This document shows positions 14,509 through 21,712 of a stretch of 23,421 nucleotides of DNA, piece by piece. The notes below the pieces were generated by a model. That model was not told where the DNA came from, ran no database searches, and worked only from the letters and a program-made list of their open reading frames with translations. The position numbers and the translations under genes were made by a program. Numbering within the stretch: the stretch's first letter is position 1; every line of letters begins with the position of its first letter. Source of the DNA: UBA6182 sp964479585 (lineage in GTDB: Bacteria > Bacillota_I > Bacilli_A > Erysipelotrichales > Erysipelotrichaceae); assembly GCA_964479585.1 (NCBI GenBank), contig CAYZMP010000026.1:1-23421 (forward strand), read 5' to 3'.

Positions 14509-16222
14509 TGACTTATCGATTGGACAATCCATTTTTTTACTGTTAATGGTGTTTGTTAGTACGATTGTTTTGCTTTCAGGTATTTTAACTTATCGATTAA
14601 TTTTTGTTCGTACCGATGATTTAATAGAAAGTACATCCAAAGAAATTAACAAGCAAGTTGTTTTAAACTATGAGAGTTATTTAAGTAATGTTATTGATAC
14701 ATCAAACTCGCTTCAAAAATACATCGTTGATTATACAAAGCAAAATAATTATAACCAACTTTCAGAGTTGTTTACTAATAGTGTGGCTATTTCAAATAAT
14801 ATCGTTAACATCGCGCTGTTTAATCAACAAGGCAACGTTCTTTCGGCAAGTCAACAAGAAGGATTGATAAGCAACTACAGCAATTTTGAGTGGTTTGCAC
14901 AAGCTACTTCAAATCCAGATATTCATCATTTTAGTAAGCCTCACATACAAGATTTAACACATTTAACAAACCAACAAGTTTTTTCTGTAACAAAAAGTGT
15001 GGAAATCATAAATGATAATCAATCATCGCTTGGGGTCCTATTGATTGATATTAATACTGATGAGTTTATCCAATTGTCCAACCAAACCAACTTAGGAGAT
15101 CAAGGACACATTGTTATATTGGATGCGAATAATGAATACATCTATGATTCTTTAAATGAATGCGTTAACCAAAACTGCTTAAGCATTGGAATAATTCAAG
15201 ATATTATCTTAGGTGGGCAACTTCAAACCATTAACAACACGAGTATGTATGTCAATGTAAACACCATTACTCATACTCGTTGGAAAATGGCGACATTTAT
15301 TAATGTTAACGAAATAACGCAAGCAAAAAATCAAATGTTTATTAACATGGCACTAATTTTTATTTCCATGATTTTTATTTTGGCAATTGTTTCCTTTTTC
15401 TTTGCTAAACGAATTAATGACCCCATGAACACACTTAAAAGATACATTAAGAAGATTGAAAAAGGTGACTTTGATTCTCATGTTTATGTGTCTGGACAAA
15501 AAGAAGTTGTGGCTTTAGCCGATGCATTTAATACTATGAGCGATCGAATCAAGATGTTAATGAGTCGAGTACTTATTGAACAAAAAGAAAAGCGAAAAAC
15601 ACATTTTAAGGCACTTCAAAATCAGATTAATCCGCATTTTTTATACAACACACTAGATTCAATTGTGTGGTTAAGTGAAAACAATCGAAATGCGGATGTC
15701 GAAAAAGCAATTATTGCCTTAAGTAAATTTTTTAGAATGAGTATTTCTAGCGAATCAAACATTGTACCTCTTCAAGATGAAATTGAACATGTATCAAACT
15801 ATTTGCTCATCCAACAAATTCGTTATCAAAATAGTTTTGATTTTACCATTAATATTGATCAAGATGTACTACAACATAAAGTATTAAAATTATCTTTACA
15901 ACCGCTTGTGGAAAATGCCATTATCCATGGTATTAAACCCGATGAATCATTTAATGAGATTAAAATAAGTGCGTACAAAGACGAACATTTTCTGTATATT
16001 GAAGTATTCAACCAGGGATATGGAATCGATCAAAGCAAAATTGCAGAAATCATGCACATGTTGCATGTTGAAAAAGAATCGACAAGCATGGGCTTAAAAA
16101 ATGTGTATCAACGATTAAAACTATATTACGGTCCAAGTGCTGATTTACTTATTGAGAGTGAGATGGATGAATACACCAAAGTTATTATGAAAATACCTGT
16201 ACATCAAAAGGAGTTACCATGA
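14492..16222 (+). CDS. YesM/LytS-type sensor histidine kinase
   Basis: A 576-residue membrane kinase. Helix 1 (about 13-37) and helix 2 (about 284-304) enclose an extracytoplasmic dCache-like sensor of about 240 residues. A HAMP domain (about 305-358, FFFAKRINDPMNTLKRYIKKIEKGDF) follows. The His_kinase domain has the phospho-acceptor H382 in QNQINPHFLYNTLDS, the HATPase N-box has N475 in LQPLVENAIIHG, and the G-box has FNQGYGID and GLKNVYQRL. This is the HPK8/YesM class that pairs with YesN. It starts inside the yesN-like gene with AAAGGA as ribosome site and ends in an ATGA overlap with the sugar-binding lipoprotein. The sensor domain may bind that lipoprotein rather than the sugar itself; this is inference from the operon. 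Confidence 0.93.
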   Translation: MLKKINDLSIGQSIFLLLMVFVSTIVLLSGILTYRLIFVRTDDLIESTSKEINKQVVLNYESYLSNVIDTSNSLQKYIVDYTKQNNYNQLSELFTNSVAISNNIVNIALFNQQGNVLSASQQEGLISNYSNFEWFAQATSNPDIHHFSKPHIQDLTHLTNQQVFSVTKSVEIINDNQSSLGVLLIDINTDEFIQLSNQTNLGDQGHIVILDANNEYIYDSLNECVNQNCLSIGIIQDIILGGQLQTINNTSMYVNVNTITHTRWKMATFINVNEITQAKNQMFINMALIFISMIFILAIVSFFFAKRINDPMNTLKRYIKKIEKGDFDSHVYVSGQKEVVALADAFNTMSDRIKMLMSRVLIEQKEKRKTHFKALQNQINPHFLYNTLDSIVWLSENNRNADVEKAIIALSKFFRMSISSESNIVPLQDEIEHVSNYLLIQQIRYQNSFDFTINIDQDVLQHKVLKLSLQPLVENAIIHGIKPDESFNEIKISAYKDEHFLYIEVFNQGYGIDQSKIAEIMHMLHVEKESTSMGLKNVYQRLKLYYGPSADLLIESEMDEYTKVIMKIPVHQKELP

Positions 16223-17229
16223 AAAAAGTAATTGTGTTGATGTTGTTATTGTTAACAGCATGTGGAAAAGAACCAATCGAAGTTCCAGTACTTATATATG
16301 ATGTCAATGATGCTTACATGGATGATTATCAGCGGCGCATGGTAGAAGCGGGTATAGAAAATGCTAAGCTACAAGTGTATGATGGACAGCATTCTCAAAC
16401 TATTCAAAATGAACAGATTGACACTTTACTACAACAAGATCTACCGTTATTGTTGGTCAATCCAGTGGATCGTTTAAGTGCCCATGCAATCATTCAAAAA
16501 GCAAAAGAAAACGATACCGCCATTATCTTTTTTAATCGTGAACCACTTCAAAGCGATTTAGAAATGTATGACAAAGCATATTATGTAGGTGCTGATGCAA
16601 AACAATCAGCGCAACTTCAAGCCACGCTTATTATGGAAATGTTTGGCAATAATCCCAATGAATTAAACAAGTTTGATAAAAACAAAGACCAAATCATTCA
16701 GGCTGTTATCTTAAAAGGACAACAAGGACATCAAGATGCAGAACAACGAACCAAGTATGTAATCGAAACACTTATTCAAGCTGGTTATCAAGTTGAAGTA
16801 TTAGAAACAGCGATAGCAAATTTTGATGAGCATGAAGGTTACCAACAAATGTCTCGATTAATTGATGTTTATGGAAATGATATTGAAGTTGTGATATCCA
16901 ACAACGATGCCATGGCAATTGGTGCAATTAAAGCGTTAGTTGAAAAAGAAATGATGGTTGATGTAAACAATGATGGTAATATTGATGCTGATAATGAGCC
17001 TTGGATTGGTGTTGTTGGTATTGATGGATTAGATCGTGCAATAGAATTATTGAAAACAAACCATTTATATGGAACAGTTCAAAATGACTCCCAAGAAATG
17101 GTAGAGATTATTTTACAATTAGCAGATTGGATTTTATTAGAAAAAGACTTAAATGACTTTGAAACGACCATTGATCAAGGTCATTATGTATGGGTTGATT
17201 ATAAGATTATTTCGATAGAACACCCTTAA
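16219..17229 (+). CDS. MglB-like galactose/glucose-binding lipoprotein in a sensor operon
   Basis: A 336-residue periplasmic-binding-protein-1-fold lipoprotein; the signal peptide ends LLTAC (Cys15). It resembles E. coli MglB. Residues equivalent to MglB sugar contacts are present: D31 and Y33 (MglB D14, F16), N106 (N91), H171, D173 and R177 (H152, D154, R158), N229 (N211), D269 (D236), N289 (N256). The calcium loop is also kept (D153, N155, D157, Q161; E223). The stacking Trp183 of MglB appears replaced (ETAIANFDE). An extra loop at 248-260 (DVNNDGNIDADNE) looks like an EF-hand or dockerin calcium site. It overlaps the kinase stop by 4 bases with AAGGAG upstream. It lies apart from the importer, whose own binding protein follows, so I infer a receptor role for the kinase. 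Confidence 0.88.
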   Translation: MKKVIVLMLLLLTACGKEPIEVPVLIYDVNDAYMDDYQRRMVEAGIENAKLQVYDGQHSQTIQNEQIDTLLQQDLPLLLVNPVDRLSAHAIIQKAKENDTAIIFFNREPLQSDLEMYDKAYYVGADAKQSAQLQATLIMEMFGNNPNELNKFDKNKDQIIQAVILKGQQGHQDAEQRTKYVIETLIQAGYQVEVLETAIANFDEHEGYQQMSRLIDVYGNDIEVVISNNDAMAIGAIKALVEKEMMVDVNNDGNIDADNEPWIGVVGIDGLDRAIELLKTNHLYGTVQNDSQEMVEIILQLADWILLEKDLNDFETTIDQGHYVWVDYKIISIEHP

Positions 17230-17232
17230 TTG

Positions 17233-17265
17233 TGAAATCTATGTGTAAGATTTCATAAAATCTAT
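17233..17265 (+). promoter_or_regulatory. Probable YesN operator upstream of the importer promoter
   Basis: AAATCTAT occurs twice (17235-17242 and 17258-17265), starts 23 bases apart, about two DNA turns, as expected for two AraC-type subunits on one face. The first copy is also part of an inverted repeat TGAAATCT-N7-AGATTTCA (17233-17240, 17248-17255). There is no T run, so it is not a good terminator for the sensor operon. That YesN binds it is inference. Confidence 0.55.
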
Positions 17266-17278
17266 ACAAAATATTCAA

Positions 17279-17307
17279 TGGTATGTAAGGGCTTTCCTCT
17301 TTACAAT
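17279..17307 (+). promoter_or_regulatory. Activator-dependent promoter of the ChvE-Ggu importer operon
   Basis: The -10 TACAAT (17302-17307) is good, but 17 bases upstream the -35 is TGGTAT (17279-17284), a poor match. Such a promoter usually needs an activator, matching the repeats 13 bases upstream. CAATGGTAT occurs twice (17276-17284 and 17304-17312), covering the -35 and straddling the -10/start region. The transcript start is expected near 17314. Confidence 0.5.
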
Positions 17308-17339
17308 GGTATTAAGTGTTAAACACACAAGGAGGAAAT

Positions 17340-18461
17340 ATGAAAAAAGTACTTATTATTCTTAGTGTTATGCTACTGTCATTACTAGCATTAAGCGCAT
17401 GTTCAAGCGATGATGGAGATGATAATGGTAATGGTGGTGGAACTACAGTTAATGTAGGAATCGTTTTACCTACACGTGATGAACCACGTTGGATTCAAGA
17501 TGAAACTCGTTTTAAAGATTTATTAGGAGAAACAGATTACTCAGTTGAAATCTTGTTTAGCCAAGGATCTACAGCGACAGAACTTTCAAATGTTGAAACG
17601 TTAATCTCACGTGGAGTGGATGTTTTGATTATTACTGCTCAAGATGGAGCAGCTGCAGCTGCAGCGGTTGAAATGGCAAAAGAAGAAGGAATTACAGTTA
17701 TTGCTTATGACCGTTTAATTACAAACACAACAGCTGTTGATTACTACGTAACCTTTGATAGTGTTGCAGTAGGTGAAGCACAAGCACAATACTTAGTAGA
17801 CAATGCATCAGGTAGTGGAAATCCATTATACTTGTATGCTGGTGCTGCTAGTGACAACAATGCATTCTTGTTCTTTGAAGGAGCATGGAATGTATTACAA
17901 CCAAAAATTGCTGATGGAACATTTGTAATTAAAAACTCTTCTGCAGCAACTGATTTAGCTGACAAAACGACATTAACAAGAGATGAAATGTCCAATATTT
18001 TAGGTCAAATAACAACAAACTGGGACTTTAATGATGCGTTAAACTTAGCTAACGACCACTTAACTAATGCAAGTGCAGCGGATAAAGGTGATGTGTTTAT
18101 CTTAGCACCAAATGATGGTACAGCACGTGCTATCGCTGATGCATTTTCAGAAGATCCAGATGTAACTTCTTACTTTGTTACTGGTCAAGATGCTGAAATG
18201 GCTTCCGTACAATACATTATTGATGGAAAACAATCCATGACAGTATTTAAAGATGTTCGTACATTAGTTAGTGATGCTATTGATATGGCGGTAACTGTAT
18301 TAGATGGTGGAACACCTCAAACTACTGGTAGTTATGATAATGGAGCAAAAGCTGTTCCTGCAAAACAAACCGATGTCGTTGTTGTTGATGCGGATAATGT
18401 TGTATCAGCACTAATCGAATCTGGTTACTACTCAGAGTCTGACTTTACATTTTCAGACTAA
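17340..18461 (+). CDS. chvE: ChvE-like multiple-monosaccharide-binding lipoprotein
   Basis: A 373-residue substrate-binding lipoprotein of a monosaccharide ABC importer. The signal peptide ends LALSAC (Cys21), followed by an Asp/Gly/Asn-rich linker. Characteristic ChvE stretches are PTRDEPRWIQDETRFKDLL, VIAYDRLITNTTAVDYYVTFD, SDNNAFLFFEGAWNVLQP, TGQDAEMASVQYIIDGKQSM, VFKDVRTL, SYDNGAKAVPA and ESGYYSESDF. ChvE-type proteins bind several aldoses such as glucose, galactose, xylose and arabinose, so the exact sugar is not fixed. The ATG at 17340 follows AAGGAGG by 6 bases; a GTG 24 bases upstream is rejected. A strong hairpin between this gene and the ATPase probably gives more binding protein than permease. 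An Ala-run (AAAAA) near residue 105 sits in a GCAGCT repeat. Confidence 0.92.
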   Translation: MKKVLIILSVMLLSLLALSACSSDDGDDNGNGGGTTVNVGIVLPTRDEPRWIQDETRFKDLLGETDYSVEILFSQGSTATELSNVETLISRGVDVLIITAQDGAAAAAAVEMAKEEGITVIAYDRLITNTTAVDYYVTFDSVAVGEAQAQYLVDNASGSGNPLYLYAGAASDNNAFLFFEGAWNVLQPKIADGTFVIKNSSAATDLADKTTLTRDEMSNILGQITTNWDFNDALNLANDHLTNASAADKGDVFILAPNDGTARAIADAFSEDPDVTSYFVTGQDAEMASVQYIIDGKQSMTVFKDVRTLVSDAIDMAVTVLDGGTPQTTGSYDNGAKAVPAKQTDVVVVDADNVVSALIESGYYSESDFTFSD

Positions 18462-18475
18462 TTAAATCGCTAGTA

Positions 18476-18509
18476 AGTGGTAAGCTGGGGGGCTTACCAC
18501 TGCTATTTT
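18476..18509 (+). terminator. Partial terminator / mRNA stabiliser between binding protein and ATPase genes
   Basis: AGTGGTAAGC (18476-18485) and GCTTACCACT (18492-18501) form a perfect 10-pair stem with loop TGGGGG. The tail GCTATTTTA is a broken T run, so termination is likely only partial. This position between the binding-protein and ATPase genes is typical of sugar importer operons and would favour excess binding protein. Confidence 0.72.
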
Positions 18510-18525
18510 AAAAAAGGATGATGGT

Positions 18526-20043
18526 ATGAAAAAATTATTGGAAATGAAACACATTACGAAAGATTTTCCCGGAGTTCGCGCTTTAGATGACGTGAATTTT
18601 GTTGTTCAAGAGGGAGAAATTCATTGTCTTGTTGGTGAAAATGGTGCTGGTAAGTCAACTCTTATGAAAATATTGAGTGGTGTATATAAAAGTAGTGAAT
18701 ATGATGGACAACTTGTTTTTGAAGATGAAGTTGTTTCTTTTAATTCTATAAAAGATTCTGAAAGCAAAGGAATAGCAATCATCCATCAAGAGTTAGCACT
18801 TTTTCCAGAGTTGACCGTTTATGAAAATATTTTTATGGGGCATGAAATAAAAAAGAACAAGGTTATTGATTGGAATGAAACGATTACTCAATGTGTTCAG
18901 TATTTGGATAAGGTTAACCTGAAGGTTGCACCACAAGAGAAAGTTAAAAATCTAGGTGTTGGAAAACAGCAGTTAATTGAAATCGCCAAAGCTTTATCCA
19001 AGGATTTGAAATTGCTTATTTTAGATGAACCAACGGCAGCACTTAATGATGAAGAAAGTGAAAACTTGTTAAAATTATTAAAAGAACTAAAAAAGCAAGG
19101 TGTAACTAGCATTATGATTTCACATAAGTTAAAAGAAGTTACTGAGGTTGCAGATACTGTTACGGTGTTAAGAGATGGAAAAACCATTGTGTCTTTATCA
19201 AAAGAAAAGAATGAAATAGATACTAATGTCATTATTAAGGGCATGGTTGGACGCGAAATTAGTGATGTTTATCCAAAAAGAGATCATAAGCCTTCTGATG
19301 ATATTGTCTTAGAAGTTAAAAACTTAACAGCCATAAACAAAGAACTTAATCGTGAAATACTTAAAGATGTAAGTATTTATGTAAAAAAAGGGGAAGTTGT
19401 TGGTATTGCAGGTCTAATGGGTGCAGGTCGAACTGAGCTTGCAAAAACCATCTTTGGTAACTCCCTTCAATACGATGTAAAAGGAGAAGTTTTACTTCAT
19501 AAAACTGCAATCAATTATAAAAATACAAAACAAGTAATTAAAAAAGGTATTGCTTATGTAACCGAAGATCGTAAAGAAGAAGGTCTAATATTAATTCAAG
19601 ATATTAAGCAAAACATTACATTAGCAAATTTGAAAGAAATCTCAAAATCACTTATCTTAAACAACAATGAAGAAGTCGTTGTGGCTAATAAGTATGCAAA
19701 AGAAATTAACATAAAGACGCCTTCAGTTGAGCAAAAAGTTAAAAACTTAAGTGGAGGTAACCAACAAAAAGTATCATTAAGCAAATGGTTGTTCACTCAT
19801 CCTGAAGTGTTAATTTTAGATGAACCAACGCGCGGAATTGATGTTGGTGCGAAATTTGAAATTTATACTATCATTAATGAATTGATTAATAATGGACTAA
19901 GTATTATTTTTATTTCATCAGAATTGCCAGAAGTGTTAGGTATGGTTGATCGACTGTATATCATGAATGAAGGAAGAATTGCTGGTGAATTAAACATAGA
20001 AGAAGCAACTCCTGAAAAAATCATGGAATTTGCAACAGAATAG
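18526..20043 (+). CDS. gguA: Sugar ABC importer ATPase (two nucleotide-binding domains)
   Basis: A 505-residue duplicated ATPase of the carbohydrate-uptake-2 family (GguA/MmsA/XylG/MglA). The N-terminal half has Walker A GENGAGKST (37-45), Q-loop IIHQELALF, a degenerate signature LGVGKQQ (143-149), and Walker B LLILDEPTAAL (163-173). The C-terminal half has a weakened Walker A (GLMGAGRTELAKTIFG), a full signature LSGGNQQKVSL (about 408) and ILDEPTRGIDVGAKFEIY (about 430). This asymmetry is normal for the family, where one of the two sites is poorly catalytic. It provides energy for uptake of the sugar delivered by the ChvE-like protein. AAGGATGAT lies before the ATG. It follows the internal hairpin and is separated by 11 bases from the permease gene. 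Confidence 0.94.
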   Translation: MKKLLEMKHITKDFPGVRALDDVNFVVQEGEIHCLVGENGAGKSTLMKILSGVYKSSEYDGQLVFEDEVVSFNSIKDSESKGIAIIHQELALFPELTVYENIFMGHEIKKNKVIDWNETITQCVQYLDKVNLKVAPQEKVKNLGVGKQQLIEIAKALSKDLKLLILDEPTAALNDEESENLLKLLKELKKQGVTSIMISHKLKEVTEVADTVTVLRDGKTIVSLSKEKNEIDTNVIIKGMVGREISDVYPKRDHKPSDDIVLEVKNLTAINKELNREILKDVSIYVKKGEVVGIAGLMGAGRTELAKTIFGNSLQYDVKGEVLLHKTAINYKNTKQVIKKGIAYVTEDRKEEGLILIQDIKQNITLANLKEISKSLILNNNEEVVVANKYAKEINIKTPSVEQKVKNLSGGNQQKVSLSKWLFTHPEVLILDEPTRGIDVGAKFEIYTIINELINNGLSIIFISSELPEVLGMVDRLYIMNEGRIAGELNIEEATPEKIMEFATE

Positions 20044-20054
20044 GGGAATTAAAT

Positions 20055-21230
20055 ATGAAAAATTTTCTATCGGATTTAATAAGTAACTTAAAAAACAACA
20101 TTCGTGATTATGGTATGTTTATAGCATTAGCGGTTATTATGCTTATCTTTACAGTGTTATCAGATGGTACATTTATAAGTTCTCGAAACATTTCAAACTT
20201 ATTAAATCAAACAGGATATATTGCAGTATTGGCTGTAGGTATGACCTTTGTTATTGTTATTCGACACATTGATTTAAGTGTTGGGTATGTGGCTGGTTTT
20301 TTAGGAGCTGTAGCGGCTATATTAATGACTCAAAACAATATGAATGTGTGGTTAGTTATTGTTGTGGTACTTCTTATTGGTGCGATTATTGGTTTATGGC
20401 ATGGATTTTTAGTTGCCTTTATGGGCTTACCTGCCTTTGTTTCTACATTAGCAGGTATGTTAATATTCCGTGGTGCACTTCAACAAATCACCCGTGGTAC
20501 GGGAACTATTATTATTCCAAATGATACCTTTAATGCAATATCCAATGGATTTATCCCAGATGTGTTTGCTGTTGAGGGAATTCATGTGCTTTCGATTGTG
20601 GTTGGAGTTTTAGCTATTTTGTTTTTTATCATTAGTCAAGTAAACAATCGCAAAACAAAACTTAAGTATAACTTTGAAGTATTAAGTAAAAGCATGTTCT
20701 TTACTAAGTTATTGTTTGTCTCTTCATTAATTATGATTCTTACACTAGTGTTAGCTAACTTCCGTGGTATTTCATGGACGGTGGTAATTGTTGGAGTTTT
20801 AGTTGGAATATACCACTTTATATCAAATAAAACAGCTTTAGGTAGACACATTTATGCAGTTGGTGGTAATGCTGAAGCTGCACAGTTAAGTGGAATCAAT
20901 GTCAAATTAATCACATTAATTGTATTTGCAAGCATGGGTATGCTTTCAGGGTTATCCGGCATTATGTATGCAGCACGCCTTCGCTCTGCAACAGTTACTG
21001 CTGGAATGCTCTTTGAGTTAGATGCGATTGCGGCTGCCTATGTAGGTGGTGTTAGTGCTAAAGGTGGCATTGGTCGTGTAACTGGTTCAATTATCGGTGC
21101 GATTGTGATGGCATCTTTATCCAATGGTATGAACTTAATTGCATTGGATATTTCACTTCAATACATTGTTCGAGGATTAGTGCTTATCGCTGCGGTTGTC
21201 TTTGATGTTAAGACACGTGGAAACAAATAA
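20055..21230 (+). CDS. gguB: Sugar ABC importer permease
   Basis: A 391-residue integral membrane permease of the carbohydrate-uptake-2 family (GguB/MmsB/XylH type). It has about 9-11 helices. Family marks are AVLAVGMTFVIVIRHIDLSVGYVAG early, GLPAFVSTLAGMLIFRGALQQ, and LGRHIYAVGGNAEAAQLSGI (the EAA-like coupling loop, about residue 262). AAAYVGGVSAKGGIGRVTGSIIGA near the C-terminus is another. It is longer than RbsC-type permeases (about 320) because of an added central section (about 195-255, polar then hydrophobic), as in GguB and XylH. It is the last gene of the importer operon, followed by a strong terminator, and the TAG stop of the ATPase is 11 bases upstream. GGGGAATT serves as ribosome site. 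Confidence 0.93.
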   Translation: MKNFLSDLISNLKNNIRDYGMFIALAVIMLIFTVLSDGTFISSRNISNLLNQTGYIAVLAVGMTFVIVIRHIDLSVGYVAGFLGAVAAILMTQNNMNVWLVIVVVLLIGAIIGLWHGFLVAFMGLPAFVSTLAGMLIFRGALQQITRGTGTIIIPNDTFNAISNGFIPDVFAVEGIHVLSIVVGVLAILFFIISQVNNRKTKLKYNFEVLSKSMFFTKLLFVSSLIMILTLVLANFRGISWTVVIVGVLVGIYHFISNKTALGRHIYAVGGNAEAAQLSGINVKLITLIVFASMGMLSGLSGIMYAARLRSATVTAGMLFELDAIAAAYVGGVSAKGGIGRVTGSIIGAIVMASLSNGMNLIALDISLQYIVRGLVLIAAVVFDVKTRGNK

Positions 21231-21264
21231 AACAAAAAAATCAGCTTATATCGGCTGATTTTTG
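21231..21264. terminator. Bidirectional terminator between importer and DUF1622-like genes
   Basis: AAAAATCAGC (21236-21245) pairs with GCTGATTTTT (21254-21263) around an 8-base loop. T-rich tails are present on both strands (plus TTTTTGTTTG; minus a run of seven T, then GTTTTATTTG). It starts right after the permease stop and overlaps the last codons of the convergent minus gene. Confidence 0.88.
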
Positions 21265-21600
21265 TTTGATCAATTTAAAATGATGGTTTATTTCAAATCG
21301 AACTAAAATGGTCACTACCACATGCAAAAGAAGAACAGTTCCAATTAAAAACAAATCTTCGATATCACGTATGGTTATTAGGCGTAGTATTTCAGCAGCT
21401 AACAATACTTGTATGGAGATGGCAAAGTTTTTCTGCAAGTTTAATCCGGTAAGTGAACGATTCTTTTTAAATAACCAAGTATAAAGTGCATCAACTGTTG
21501 ATAATAAAAGCATGAGTGCACCGAGGTTATTTAAAAGGAGTATCATTAGTGAAATTAGCCACACATTGTGTTGTGTTAAGCTAACTAACACTTGTTCCAT
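21241..21600 (-). CDS. Small DUF1622-like membrane protein
   Basis: A 119-residue protein with three hydrophobic segments (about 15-38, 58-76, 80-100). Family-like features are QVLLAAEILRLI in the second helix and DLFLIGTVLLLHVVVTILVRFEIN in the third, resembling DUF1622, where a Glu in helix 2 and an Arg after helix 3 are common. Its function is unknown. The last residues are encoded in the terminator stem, so the end of the protein (IKQKSADIS) may be little constrained. AAGGGTG is about 7 bases before the ATG. It lies downstream of the CDF exporter gene on the same strand (113 bases between), with no strong terminator visible there, so it may be co-transcribed. No promoter stands out in 21601-21712; only a mismatched weak stem at 21660-21679. 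Confidence 0.7.
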   Translation of the reverse strand: MEQVLVSLTQHNVWLISLMILLLNNLGALMLLLSTVDALYTWLFKKNRSLTGLNLQKNFAISIQVLLAAEILRLITIRDIEDLFLIGTVLLLHVVVTILVRFEINHHFKLIKQKSADIS

Positions 21601-21712
21601 GTTGTTTCACCCTTTCATAGCAACTTGCATCTGATTGTATCATAGTACGATGACAAAGGCCACAGGTTGAAAACTATGGACAAAAAATCCGTGGTAGTGG
21701 TATTCTCACTAA

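Noticed and set aside
17233..17255. Inverted repeat as a terminator of the sensor operon
   Set aside because: There is no T run after the stem and the next gene has its own -10; an operator role fits better.
17316..17339. GTG start upstream of the ChvE-like gene
   Set aside because: The ATG at 17340 follows AAGGAGG and gives a normal signal peptide; the extension would contain the ribosome site itself.
17649..17665. GCAGCT tandem repeat and palindrome inside the ChvE-like gene
   Set aside because: It encodes an Ala run in a helix that is common in this family; codon choice explains the repeat.
18897..19244. Antisense open frames inside gguA and other genes (e.g. 22852-23232, 11814-12026)
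   Set aside because: They have no ribosome sites, show no recognisable domains and are shadows of well-supported genes on the opposite strand.
21601..21712. Possible riboswitch or small RNA in the CDF-DUF1622 gap
   Set aside because: Only a mismatched six-pair stem at 21660-21679 and no conserved motif were found.
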